A stretch of 12,265 nucleotides of DNA from Candidatus Omnitrophica bacterium CG07_land_8_20_14_0_80_50_8. Its GTDB lineage: Bacteria; Omnitrophota; Gorgyraeia; 2-02-FULL-51-18. Positions 1-5,894 of this stretch are shown here, piece by piece; positions within the stretch are counted from its first letter, which is position 1, and each line of letters opens with the position of its first letter. The DNA lies in assembly GCA_002779345.1 (NCBI GenBank), contig PEWW01000128.1:6600-18864 (forward strand), given 5' to 3'. Under the pieces are notes generated by a model. It ran no database searches. It saw only the letters and a list, made by a program, of their open reading frames with translations, and was not told the DNA's origin. The position numbers and the translations under genes are program-made.

Positions 1-117
1 GGAGGCCGCAAGGGACGCGACGAACACGCCTTCGCATTGTTTTTTAAAACGGCCCAAAAACAAAAGCAAAAATCCTGAAACGCCAAGAATTCCCAGGCCT
101 AAGAGAAAAACTCCCAC
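1..117 (-). CDS. Partial membrane protein, N-terminus only (runs off the left edge)
   Basis: A minus-strand reading frame opens at a GTG at 115-117, one base after the TAG of the HTH-EIIA gene, and stays open to the window edge (39 codons). It begins with a hydrophobic, glycine- and leucine-rich stretch (VGVFLLGLGILGVSGF, continuing hydrophobic) of about 22 residues ending in GRFKKQ, which reads as a first transmembrane helix with a positive cytoplasmic end. GTG is the only start codon in this frame after the preceding in-frame TAA. A purine- and G-rich stretch (AAGGCGGGG) sits about 6 bases upstream as a possible ribosome site. The tight spacing suggests co-transcription with the EIIA gene. 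The helix is of the kind seen at the start of antiporter- or hydrogenase-type proton-conducting subunits, but this is a guess; too little is present to assign a function. Confidence 0.45.
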   Translation of the reverse strand, partial: MGVFLLGLGILGVSGFLLLFLGRFKKQCEGVFVASLAAS

Positions 118-118
118 G

Positions 119-838
119 CTACGCCCCGCCTTTCTTAGGCGTCTTGCCGTTGGCTTTTCTTTGCAAAATTAAACGAGATTCGATCACAATCACTTCGGCA
201 GTCAGCTCCTCTTTCGAGTCCTGGGCCCGGATCCTCCGCTGAAATCCGGCATCCTGTAAACAGAACGAAAGACGCGACAAAAGCAAAAGATGCGTCTTAA
301 TCGACGGACTGACCAGCACAAAAAGAACAGAGACGGGCTGATGGTCAAAAGCGTTAAAATCGACCGGCGATTTCAAGAAACATAACGCCACGAATGGTTT
401 GTCGATATTGAGAATCACCGGATTTCGCAAATGGGGCAGGGCGATCCCATTTCCTACCGCCGTCGATTCCATGGATTCCCTGGCCAAAAACATTTCAAGA
501 ATCAATTTTTTATCTACTGCGGCCGGCAACGGCAAAAGATCGACTGCGTTTTTTAAAACCTCTTCTCTATTTTTGCCGTTGACATCATAATAAACACCTC
601 CTATTTTCAGCGCGTCGCCTAAGACCCCTGATTTTTCCAGCTCCCGCTCACCCAGCGCTAAAATATCGGCCGTCAGTTTGATCCTATTTTCAAGCGCCCA
701 CTCTAAAAGTTCTATGGTATTAAACCTATACTGCTCGTTTATTTTCGCGCAGGGCATTTGTTTTTTCGCGATCCAGCCATAGATCGTCTTTTCTTCCGCT
801 TGAAAGATTTTCATGATATCGAGCACGGAAATTTGCAT
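119..838 (-). CDS. HTH-EIIA fusion: DNA-binding domain plus PTS EIIA type-2 (PtsN-like) domain
   Basis: The 239-residue protein has two parts. Residues 1-50 form an excisionase/MerR-type helix-turn-helix (LDIMKIFQAEEKTIYGWIAK, then a wing around QYRFNTIELLEW). Residues about 75-225 form a phosphotransferase EIIA domain of the mannitol/fructose/nitrogen class, with the phosphorylatable histidine in GNGIALPHLRNP (His136). No EIIB, EIIC, HPr or EI gene is visible nearby, so a regulatory, PtsN-like role is more likely than sugar uptake; the HTH may allow phosphorylation-dependent DNA or partner binding. The ATG at 836-838 has a GGGAG upstream at a long spacing of about 11 bases. The gene follows the malic-enzyme terminator, so it probably has its own promoter, which I cannot pinpoint. 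It ends in TAG, one base before a membrane-protein start. Confidence 0.85.
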   Translation of the reverse strand: MQISVLDIMKIFQAEEKTIYGWIAKKQMPCAKINEQYRFNTIELLEWALENRIKLTADILALGERELEKSGVLGDALKIGGVYYDVNGKNREEVLKNAVDLLPLPAAVDKKLILEMFLARESMESTAVGNGIALPHLRNPVILNIDKPFVALCFLKSPVDFNAFDHQPVSVLFVLVSPSIKTHLLLLSRLSFCLQDAGFQRRIRAQDSKEELTAEVIVIESRLILQRKANGKTPKKGGA

Positions 839-875
839 TACAATCTTTTCTCCCGTATGAGTTCACGTACCAAAC

Positions 876-912
876 AAAAAATTCACGGGGAGAAACCATC
901 ATTCTCCCCGTG
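876..912 (-). terminator. Intrinsic terminator of the malic-enzyme operon
   Basis: A perfect 11-bp inverted repeat (CACGGGGAGAA at 884-894 and its complement at 902-912) encloses a 7-base loop. Read on the minus strand, the stem is followed directly by AATTTTTTG. This is a textbook Rho-independent terminator for minus-strand transcripts coming from the malic enzyme gene, about 155 bases past its stop. No comparable T-tract follows on the plus strand. Confidence 0.88.
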
Positions 913-1067
913 GTTTATCGCTTACTGATTGACGATCGGGTTTTGAGAACTTAGCAGTCTGCTGGTTTTTCGGCACACGGTTAGTGAGTGCCTAAACTTC
1001 GCTTCCTAAACCTCGAAGCGTTGCTTCCTTATTTTCTGCCTTCAAACTATTTCAACTCATCGTGAAA

Positions 1068-2483
1068 TTATCTTTTCGGCTCTTTCTCTCGAGCTGTTTG
1101 AGTTTTAATGGCGGCTTGGGCGACGGCCCTGGATACCGCCGCGACAACCCGCTTATCAAAAATACTCGGCATAATATATTCTTCCCCCAACTGTTCGTCC
1201 GAAATAAGTCCCGCAATCACTTCAGAGGCGGCCAATTTCATTGCTTCGTTGATCTGTCTGGCGCGCACATCCAGCGCCCCTCTGAATATTCCCGGAAAAG
1301 CCAGGGCATTGTTAATTTGATTTGGAAAATCCGATCGGCCGGTGGCAAAAATGCGGCAAACCTTCAACGCCTCATTGGGATTCACTTCAGGATCCGGATT
1401 TGCCATCGCGAATACAATACGCTCTTTCTTCATCAACTGCAAGTCTCTGACGGACAGAATATTCCCGGCGGAAAGTCCTATAAAAACATCCGCACCCGAC
1501 AGCGCTTCCCGCAAAGTCATGATCGGTTCATTTTCGCGAATACCAGGCAATAAATCGTTCCGGATCAGACCCGATTCGCTGGCATAAACCACACCCTTAC
1601 GATTGCAAGCGAATAACCGTTGGGCGCCGCCGGTCAAAAGAATTTGACAGCAAGCAATCCCAGCCGCCCCCACGCCGTTTACCACGATACGAACTTTGTG
1701 GATATCTTTTTTTACAACTTTCAGCGCATTTTTAAGCGCCGCCAAAAGCACGACCGCTGTGCCATGCTGGTCATCGTGCATGACGGGAATGTCTAAAATC
1801 GCTTTAAGCCGGCGTTCAATTTCAAAACAGCGGGGGGCGCTGATATCCTCAAGATTGATCCCGCCAAATACCGGCGCGATATTTTTAACGGTATTCACGA
1901 TCTCATCGACATCCTGAGTGGCCAGACAAATCGGCCAGGCATCAATCCCCGCAAACTCCTTAAAAAGCATCGCCTTGCCTTCCATCACGGGTAACGCGGC
2001 CGCCGGGCCCAAGTTTCCAAGCCCTAAAACGGCTGAACCGTCGCTGACAATCGCCACGCTGTTACTTTTCACCGTCAAGGCGTAAACTTTGGAGGGATCC
2101 TCGGCGATGGCCTGCGAAACTCGCGCCACTCCCGGCGTATAGGCCATCGAAAGTTGATTGCGCGTCTTGATAGGAAATTTGCCTTCTACGCGTATTTTTC
2201 CTCCAAGATGCAGAAGAAATATCCTGTCGGACGCCGAAACCACCTTTACTTTTTCCAAGGCGTTTAAGCGATCGATCAACTTTTTTCCATGCGCGTCGCT
2301 CGCCGCGTCAAACGTGATGTCGCGTATCATCTTTTCTTTGGTCACTTCTACGATATCGATGGCTCCCAAATTCACTTTTTCTTTGGCAAGCAAATCAGCC
2401 ACCGACGCAAACACACCGGGTTTGTTTTCAAGACTTAGACGCACCGTCAATCGGTAATTAGAATAAGGGCCGTTATCGGGCAT
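1068..2483 (-). CDS. ACT-domain malic enzyme (NAD(P)-dependent, decarboxylating)
   Basis: The enzyme is predicted to oxidise and decarboxylate L-malate to pyruvate with NAD+ or NADP+. The 471-residue protein has an N-terminal ACT domain (about residues 10-85, LSLENKPGVFASVADLLAKE), which in other enzymes binds amino acids or small effectors and suggests allosteric control. The catalytic core follows: AYTPGVA with the likely catalytic Tyr115, EGKAMLFKEFAGID with the conserved lysines 170 and 175, INLEDISAPRCFEIE and DDQHGTA with metal-binding acidic residues (Glu212, Asp213, Asp238), a Rossmann motif GVGAAG (270-275), and the ATGRSDFPNQINNALAFPGIFRGALD signature region near the C-terminus. All hallmarks are intact. 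Coenzyme preference cannot be read safely. The ATG lies 2 bases after the stop of the 93-residue gene upstream and has no strong ribosome site, so translation is probably coupled. Last gene of the ArsR-led operon. Confidence 0.93.
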   Translation of the reverse strand: MPDNGPYSNYRLTVRLSLENKPGVFASVADLLAKEKVNLGAIDIVEVTKEKMIRDITFDAASDAHGKKLIDRLNALEKVKVVSASDRIFLLHLGGKIRVEGKFPIKTRNQLSMAYTPGVARVSQAIAEDPSKVYALTVKSNSVAIVSDGSAVLGLGNLGPAAALPVMEGKAMLFKEFAGIDAWPICLATQDVDEIVNTVKNIAPVFGGINLEDISAPRCFEIERRLKAILDIPVMHDDQHGTAVVLLAALKNALKVVKKDIHKVRIVVNGVGAAGIACCQILLTGGAQRLFACNRKGVVYASESGLIRNDLLPGIRENEPIMTLREALSGADVFIGLSAGNILSVRDLQLMKKERIVFAMANPDPEVNPNEALKVCRIFATGRSDFPNQINNALAFPGIFRGALDVRARQINEAMKLAASEVIAGLISDEQLGEEYIMPSIFDKRVVAAVSRAVAQAAIKTQTAREKEPKR

Positions 2484-2485
2484 GA

Positions 2486-2767
2486 TTATTTTTTTTCCGT
2501 TTTGATTTTTTTACTCAACTGCGCTAAAAAGTTTTTTGCCGCCACACGATCAACCTTTTCTATAACCTCTTTTTTGGGCCAAACAGAAGCCGTGCCCTGT
2601 GCGCTGCGGACAACTAAAATAACCCCTTCGAGATTTCCGGAATACGAGGCTACGCCTTGACCTGAATTAATGATCCTAATTTTCTCTACCGCACCCATAT
2701 CGTTTGTTTCGCCCCAGCGAACCACATCCCCGACCTCGATTTTTACCCCGTCTGCCGTCTCTACCAT
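2486..2767 (-). CDS. Small uncharacterised protein (93 aa), coupled to malic enzyme
   Basis: I do not recognise a named family. The protein looks like a small, mostly beta fold: alternating hydrophobic strands (VKIEVGDVVRW, GAVEKIRIIN, NLEGVILVVRS) and a short charged C-terminal helix (LAQLSKKIKTEKK). The KIEVGDVVRW plus glycine-rich turns give an SH3/KOW-like flavour, which is only an impression. There is no signal peptide, no cysteine and no membrane segment, so it should be cytoplasmic. The start ATG is secure: AGGAGGTG lies 6 bases upstream, the best ribosome site in this operon. Its stop is 2 bases before the malic enzyme ATG, which implies co-expression and perhaps a functional link to that enzyme. 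Confidence 0.75.
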   Translation of the reverse strand: MVETADGVKIEVGDVVRWGETNDMGAVEKIRIINSGQGVASYSGNLEGVILVVRSAQGTASVWPKKEVIEKVDRVAAKNFLAQLSKKIKTEKK

Positions 2768-2808
2768 GCACCCACCTCCTGACGTTTAACATACCTCGCG
2801 CCGGTTAC

Positions 2809-3099
2809 TTAATTTTTTACCGGAGTTTCAAAAACAACAATTTCATTCGCAAAATTATTACCTTGATCCAGCCGATACCGAATAAAAATATGTTGGCCTA
2901 CTTTCAAATCCTTAAGCTCGAGCCATTTTCGAGTTTCTGAAACAATACTCGCGCCGGTCTCCACATTCAATGAAACAATTTTATCTCTCATCTGCCCCGC
3001 AAGACAGCGCCTGCAAAAAAGCACCAGTTTTCTCGACTCAAGTTCAAAATCCGCGATCAGGCCGTCAACTTCCATCCTTGGAATCAAGGATCCTTTCAC
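2809..3099 (-). CDS. Small uncharacterised protein (96 aa) with CxxC, DUF5666/OB-like pattern
   Basis: The GTG start at 3097-3099 overlaps the TGA of the second ArsR gene (GTGA), with AAGGA 6 bases upstream, so the two are translationally coupled. The sequence shows strand-rich stretches (LIADFELESRKLVLFCRR, KIVSLNVETGASIV, TRKWLELKDLKVGQHIFIRYR). The pattern 'threonine-lys ... LKDLKVGQ ... IRY' resembles small beta-barrel domains of the DUF5666 kind; this is an impression from the pattern, not a search. There is no signal peptide. Cys29 and Cys32 form a CRRC motif; together with the ArsR neighbours it could bind metal or respond to redox state, but nothing proves this. A 41-base gap separates it from the 93-residue gene. 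Confidence 0.65.
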   Translation of the reverse strand: MKGSLIPRMEVDGLIADFELESRKLVLFCRRCLAGQMRDKIVSLNVETGASIVSETRKWLELKDLKVGQHIFIRYRLDQGNNFANEIVVFETPVKN

Positions 3100-3425
3100 G
3101 ATTCTTCCTTAACGCTTTTTAAAAGTTCCGAGTCGATCTGCAATTTACTTTTGAGAAGATCCGTCAACTTATCTAAAAACCGTACGATCTCATCGTTTTG
3201 GACACGATACCATATCGAAGATCCTGCTTGCCGCGCGGCCACCAGACCCCCCTGTCTTAAAACCCCCATGTGTCTGGAAACCACCGGCTGATCCACCCGG
3301 AGAAGCTCCGCGAACTGTCCTACGGTGTGCTCTTCATGCGACAAAAGCTCTAATATCTTTAACCGCAAGGGATGGGCCAAAACTTTTAAGAAAGCGGCTT
3401 TAATCAAATGGATCTCAGTTTGCAC
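3096..3425 (-). CDS. ArsR-family winged-helix repressor (second of a tandem pair)
   Basis: The predicted protein (109 residues from the GTG at 3423-3425) is a canonical ArsR/SmtB winged helix: a dimerisation helix (FLKVLAHPLRLKILELL), a recognition helix around DQPVVSRHMGVLRQGGL (residues 45-61) and a wing (SSIWYRV). The frame is open further upstream to a GTG at 3548, but that extension overlaps the preceding gene and lacks a ribosome site, whereas the chosen GTG has AAGGA 6 bases upstream and matches the start of the paralogous neighbour. It has no cysteine and no visible metal ligand set, so it is not a classical thiol metal sensor; its inducer is unknown. An operator-like inverted repeat overlaps its promoter, so it probably represses itself and the downstream small genes and malic enzyme. 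Confidence 0.88.
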   Translation of the reverse strand: MQTEIHLIKAAFLKVLAHPLRLKILELLSHEEHTVGQFAELLRVDQPVVSRHMGVLRQGGLVAARQAGSSIWYRVQNDEIVRFLDKLTDLLKSKLQIDSELLKSVKEES

Positions 3426-3445
3426 CGGCGATTCCTTGTATTTAA

Positions 3446-3487
3446 ATATTCCAATATAAGAATATATCAAATCAAAGAAAAAATCAA
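3446..3487 (-). promoter_or_regulatory. Promoter with overlapping ArsR operator upstream of the second ArsR gene
   Basis: On the minus strand, TTGATT (3482-3487) and TATTCT (3459-3464) are separated by 17 bp, a good sigma-70-type promoter. The perfect inverted repeat ATATTC-N8-GAATAT (3446-3465) covers the -10 box, so a bound dimer would block polymerase. The ATTC-N8-GAAT layout recalls operators of SqrR/BigR-type ArsR proteins (from memory). It lies about 20 bases before the GTG. Either tandem ArsR protein could be the binder. Confidence 0.6.
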
Positions 3488-3519
3488 GACGAGATTTCTG
3501 GAGAGTGAAAAATGAGGGA

Positions 3520-3864
3520 TTATTCTTTGCCGAGAGTATTAAGAACACGCTCTGATTCTTTGAACTTCTTTCGCAGCATCACCGCGATCGGCCTTAGGAC
3601 ATGAAAAACGTCATGATCTTGAATACTGTAAAACACCATCGTTCGTTCTTGCCGCGATTTCAAGACCCCTGCGTCTCGGAGAGCCAAAAGATGACGGGAT
3701 AGGCTGGACTGCTGGATCCCCAATTGTTTAACCAAAGCTCCGACACTTTTTTCGCCGTGTTTCAAAATTTCAATAATTTTCAGCCGTAAGGGATGACTCA
3801 AAGCCCTTAAGAAATCCGCTTTAATCTTGTAGACGATATCCTGAGATAACTTCTGAGTTTTCAT
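3520..3864 (-). CDS. ArsR-family winged-helix repressor (first of a tandem pair)
   Basis: This 114-residue protein has the full ArsR fold: FLRALSHPLRLKIIEIL (residues 18-34), recognition helix QQSSLSRHLLALRDAGVL (51-68) and a wing ending in MVFYSIQDHD. It is clearly a paralogue of the next gene downstream, sharing the FL-K/R-L-HPLRLKI core. It contains no cysteine. The helix after the wing has an Asp/His cluster (DHDVFH, residues 83-88) that partly resembles the alpha-5 metal site of CzrA/SmtB, but the second half of that site is missing, so metal sensing is unproven. The ATG has no usable ribosome site; instead a -10-like box lies 6 bases upstream, suggesting a leaderless message. It sits between the signalling operon and the malic-enzyme operon. 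Confidence 0.88.
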   Translation of the reverse strand: MKTQKLSQDIVYKIKADFLRALSHPLRLKIIEILKHGEKSVGALVKQLGIQQSSLSRHLLALRDAGVLKSRQERTMVFYSIQDHDVFHVLRPIAVMLRKKFKESERVLNTLGKE

Positions 3865-3870
3865 GTCCTT

Positions 3871-3898
3871 ATGATACCGTCTCTTAAACAGGAGTCAA
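3871..3898 (-). promoter_or_regulatory. Promoter of the first ArsR gene, predicted leaderless
   Basis: On the minus strand, TTGACT (3893-3898) and TATCAT (3871-3876) are spaced by 16 bp immediately after the TGA of the upstream response regulator. The -10 hexamer ends only 6 bases before the ATG at 3864, placing the expected transcription start at or next to the initiation codon. The only AAGG is 2 bases from the ATG, too close to act as a ribosome site. Confidence 0.55.
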
Positions 3899-3901
3899 GA
3901 T

Positions 3902-4300
3902 TCAAATCGAAATAAGCTCTCGGACCTTTTGTAAAAGTTGCTGGGCCCTAAAAGGTTTACGAATATAGGCATCCGTGCCTGCCGCCACGCCGGAGGCTTC
4001 GTCGCTTTCCTGCGCCAGCGCAGTGAGCATAAGGATAGGGATCTTTTGAGTACGCGCGTCGTGCTTCAGGCGCCGGCAAACCTCAATACCGCTAAGTTTA
4101 GGAAGCATCACATCCAAAATAATCAAGCTCGGCAACTCGGCCGCCGCCATTTCCAAAGCCGCCATGCCGTCCATGGCTACTAAAACTTCAAAACCCTCGG
4201 TGACCAGCCGTTTGTTAACGATCTTAACAATGTTGGGTTCATCATCCACCAACAAGATACGAACCTTTTCGATTTTTTTATAAAAATTTATTGATTTCAT
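3902..4300 (-). CDS. Single-domain response regulator (CheY-like receiver)
   Basis: The 132-residue protein is a stand-alone receiver domain with no output domain. All phosphorylation residues are present: acidic pair Asp19/Asp20 (LLVDDEP), phospho-acceptor Asp63 (IILDVMLP), Thr93 (MLTA) and Lys115 (IRKPF). Such proteins pass phosphate or act by protein contact. Its ATG lies inside the end of the preceding receiver gene (23-bp overlap) with GGAAG 9 bases upstream, so it is part of the same operon. It is similar to its upstream neighbour and may be a tandem duplicate. No histidine kinase is in the window, so its partner is elsewhere. Last gene of the signalling operon. Confidence 0.92.
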   Translation of the reverse strand: MKSINFYKKIEKVRILLVDDEPNIVKIVNKRLVTEGFEVLVAMDGMAALEMAAAELPSLIILDVMLPKLSGIEVCRRLKHDARTQKIPILMLTALAQESDEASGVAAGTDAYIRKPFRAQQLLQKVRELISI

Positions 4301-4679
4301 TCAGCAACGCTTCCGCGTTAAAAGGCTTGATCATGTAACTATTGGCGCCGAGAACTTTTCCGATCACGCGATCCACGTCTTGAGCCTTCGCCGTAAGCAT
4401 GATGATAGGCGTCCGGGAAAATTTTTTATCGTGGTCTTCCCTTATGGCTCTGCAAACCTCCGTACCGGACAACTTCGGAAGGCCTAGATCCAGGATCACC
4501 AGATCCGGACCTTCGCGTCTGGCCTCGGCCAATCCCTTCTCCCCGTCCGCGGCAACAAAGACATAGAAATCCGACTTGATCAGCCGATAGCTTAAAACCT
4601 TGGCTATATCCTCATCGTCCTCAATGAGGAGTATCTTTCTTTTAACTGGGTTTGAAATAACAAGCTCGGTGATTTGCAT
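4278..4679 (-). CDS. Single-domain response regulator (CheY-like receiver)
   Basis: This 133-residue receiver-only protein carries Asp21/Asp22 (LLIEDDED), phospho-acceptor Asp64 (VILDLGLP), Thr96 (MLTA) and Lys118 (MIKPF). I chose the ATG at 4677-4679, which lies one base after the TGA of the GGDEF gene and has AAGG about 10 bases upstream. An in-frame GTG at 4706 would add 9 residues but has no ribosome site. The end overlaps the next receiver gene by 23 bp. The overlaps on both sides indicate one tightly coupled operon with the GGDEF gene, so phospho-signalling between these receivers and the diguanylate cyclase is a reasonable inference. Confidence 0.91.
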   Translation of the reverse strand: MQITELVISNPVKRKILLIEDDEDIAKVLSYRLIKSDFYVFVAADGEKGLAEARREGPDLVILDLGLPKLSGTEVCRAIREDHDKKFSRTPIIMLTAKAQDVDRVIGKVLGANSYMIKPFNAEALLNEINKFL

Positions 4680-4680
4680 T

Positions 4681-5232
4681 TCAAGCGGGCCTTGATCCAG
4701 CTTCACCGCGCTTATTCGCGTACATCCGCTTATCCGCGCGTATCAGCAGTTCGTCGATCACACACGGATGGCTGGGGTCAAACGTTTCGATTCCCGCGCT
4801 TATCGATAATTTAAATGACTCCGCGGACTTTGCTTGAGACCGTTTCATATTTTCTGACAGACGATCCAGCAAAATATCGGAACTGCTTTCAACGGACTGG
4901 ATCGCGAGCGCCACAAACTCGTCTTCGCCGATTCTGGCAATAATATCGGACTCCCGGAACGTCATATTCAAAATCTTGGCAAATTCCACAAGCACTTGGT
5001 CCCCTGTGCCGTGGCCATAAGTATCGTTGATAGCTTTGAAATTATTAAGATCTATATAGAACAACAAAAATCCGAATTTTGTGCGGCAGGACAATTTGAT
5101 CTGCTGTTCTGCCAGTGCGACAAAACCCCGCCGGTTATAAAGCCCCGTCAATTCATCGGTCAACGACAGATTTTTTAATTCCATCCGCTGGCGATGGCGT
5201 TCAATGGCGTACTGAAGCACCCTTGAGATCAC
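4681..5232 (-). CDS. GGDEF-domain protein (putative diguanylate cyclase), in frame with the receiver upstream of a TAG
   Basis: The domain would make cyclic di-GMP from two GTP. The 183-codon frame starts at a GTG (5230-5232) directly after the TAG of the receiver. It opens with a linker helix (VLQYAIERHRQRMELKNLSL), typical of the helix joining a receiver to a GGDEF domain, then TDELTGLYNRRGF, metal-site Asp61 in FYIDLNNFKAIND, GHGTGDQ and the signature at residues 102-106, which reads GEDEF rather than GGDEF. An inhibitory-site motif RxxD (Arg93-Asp96) is retained five residues before it. The second glycine changed to glutamate is a known kind of variation but may lower activity. If TAG-GTG reinitiation occurs, this is a free cyclase; if TAG is read through, it is the C-terminal half of a 301-residue response regulator. 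A start at Met17 (5184) is also possible. Confidence 0.82.
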   Translation of the reverse strand: MISRVLQYAIERHRQRMELKNLSLTDELTGLYNRRGFVALAEQQIKLSCRTKFGFLLFYIDLNNFKAINDTYGHGTGDQVLVEFAKILNMTFRESDIIARIGEDEFVALAIQSVESSSDILLDRLSENMKRSQAKSAESFKLSISAGIETFDPSHPCVIDELLIRADKRMYANKRGEAGSRPA

Positions 5233-5586
5233 CTACCTGTCGATCCGTCCCTTGACCAGATAGTCGTCGGCACCCTGCCGTACCGCTTCAATCCCGGTAA
5301 TTTCATCGTCCAGGGCCGTGGAAATCACCACCGGAATTTCCGGCGCGTACGCGCGTACCTGAATCAACGTGTCCAAACCTTTGCTGTCAGGTAAGGTCAG
5401 ATCCAGTAAAATGATGTCCGTTTTTCCGGCGCTTAAACAGTCAAATCCCTGCCGGAGATCATGCACGTGCTCAATATGAAAAACGGGGTGAGTTGCCTCT
5501 AACAGCCTGCGCTTGAGGACATTCGCGTATTCGATATTGTCTTCAATAAACAACACATTGAACGAGGCATGCTTATCGTCAAGCAT
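5233..5586 (-). CDS. Receiver domain, probable N-terminal half of a receiver-GGDEF regulator split by TAG
   Basis: This 117-residue receiver has Glu15/Asp16 (LFIEDN), phospho-acceptor Asp62 (ILLDLTLP), Thr90 (VISTA) and Lys112 (YLVKG). The ending DDYLVKGRIDR is the standard end of receivers that continue into a helix of the YAIERHR type, and that helix is exactly what follows in the same frame after one TAG codon (5233-5235). So the ancestral gene was probably one receiver-GGDEF protein. The ATG has a perfect AGGAGG 6 bases upstream, which overlaps the TAG of the HTH gene. Second gene of the signalling operon. Confidence 0.85.
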   Translation of the reverse strand: MLDDKHASFNVLFIEDNIEYANVLKRRLLEATHPVFHIEHVHDLRQGFDCLSAGKTDIILLDLTLPDSKGLDTLIQVRAYAPEIPVVISTALDDEITGIEAVRQGADDYLVKGRIDR

Positions 5587-5596
5587 TGGAAGCCTC

Positions 5597-5812
5597 CTAC
5601 TGCTTCGGCGGCGCCGCTTCTTCTGCCGTCAACCACTTCACAGTCACCTGATCCGTCGCCCAGGACTCAAGCAAATCTTCGCTGAAACGCCACTGGTTAC
5701 CGATCTTAAAACCAGGCAATTTCCCCTTTTGAGCCAAACGATAGATCGTAGTAACATTCACTCCGAAACGTTGCGCCACCTCATCAATAGACAGGTACGA
5801 TTTCTTGGCCAT
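5597..5812 (-). CDS. Excisionase-type (HTH_17/AlpA-like) DNA-binding protein
   Basis: The 71-residue protein is a single MerR/excisionase-like winged HTH: YLSIDEVAQRFGVNVTTIYR (residues 6-25), LAQKGKLPGFKIGNQWRF (26-43) and SEDLLESW. The last 20 residues, rich in Ala and Pro, look unstructured. These domains bind DNA and often act as regulators rather than recombination factors; no integrase is near. It heads the receiver/GGDEF operon, and its TAG overlaps the ribosome site of the receiver gene (10-base gap), so it may regulate this operon. The ATG has no clear ribosome site. It shares its domain type with the N-terminus of the EIIA protein at 119-838. Confidence 0.88.
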   Translation of the reverse strand: MAKKSYLSIDEVAQRFGVNVTTIYRLAQKGKLPGFKIGNQWRFSEDLLESWATDQVTVKWLTAEEAAPPKQ

Positions 5813-5856
5813 ATTTCACTGTCTGCTTGCTTTTGTCAGTTTATTATTACACTTAG

Positions 5857-5885
5857 ACAATACCATACTTTCATGCTATTTTCAA
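5857..5885 (-). promoter_or_regulatory. Promoter of the signalling operon
   Basis: On the minus strand, TTGAAA (5880-5885, 5 of 6 consensus) and TATTGT (5857-5862, 4 of 6) are separated by 17 bp, with a TGG just before the -10 giving an extended -10 element. The predicted start leaves a leader of roughly 37 bases before the ATG at 5812. Confidence 0.5.
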
Positions 5886-5894
5886 TAGGACACT

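Noticed and set aside
1062..1553. Plus-strand open frame of 163 codons
   Set aside because: It lies wholly opposite the malic enzyme gene, whose motifs are all intact; the plus-strand product has no recognisable domain and no ribosome site.
2801..2823. CCGGT ... ACCGG inverted repeat around the stop of the 96-residue gene
   Set aside because: Only 5 bp with a 13-base loop and no T-tract; it is not a convincing terminator and the genes on both sides look like one operon.
3426..3548. N-terminal extension of the second ArsR protein to a GTG at 3548
   Set aside because: The extension overlaps the first ArsR gene, contains the promoter and operator region, has no ribosome site and has no counterpart in the paralogue.
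5233..5235. Genome-wide reassignment of TAG to an amino acid
   Set aside because: TAG is the natural, family-length end of the EIIA, HTH, LpxL-type, hexapeptide acyltransferase and 45-residue genes here, so only the receiver-GGDEF TAG is out of place.
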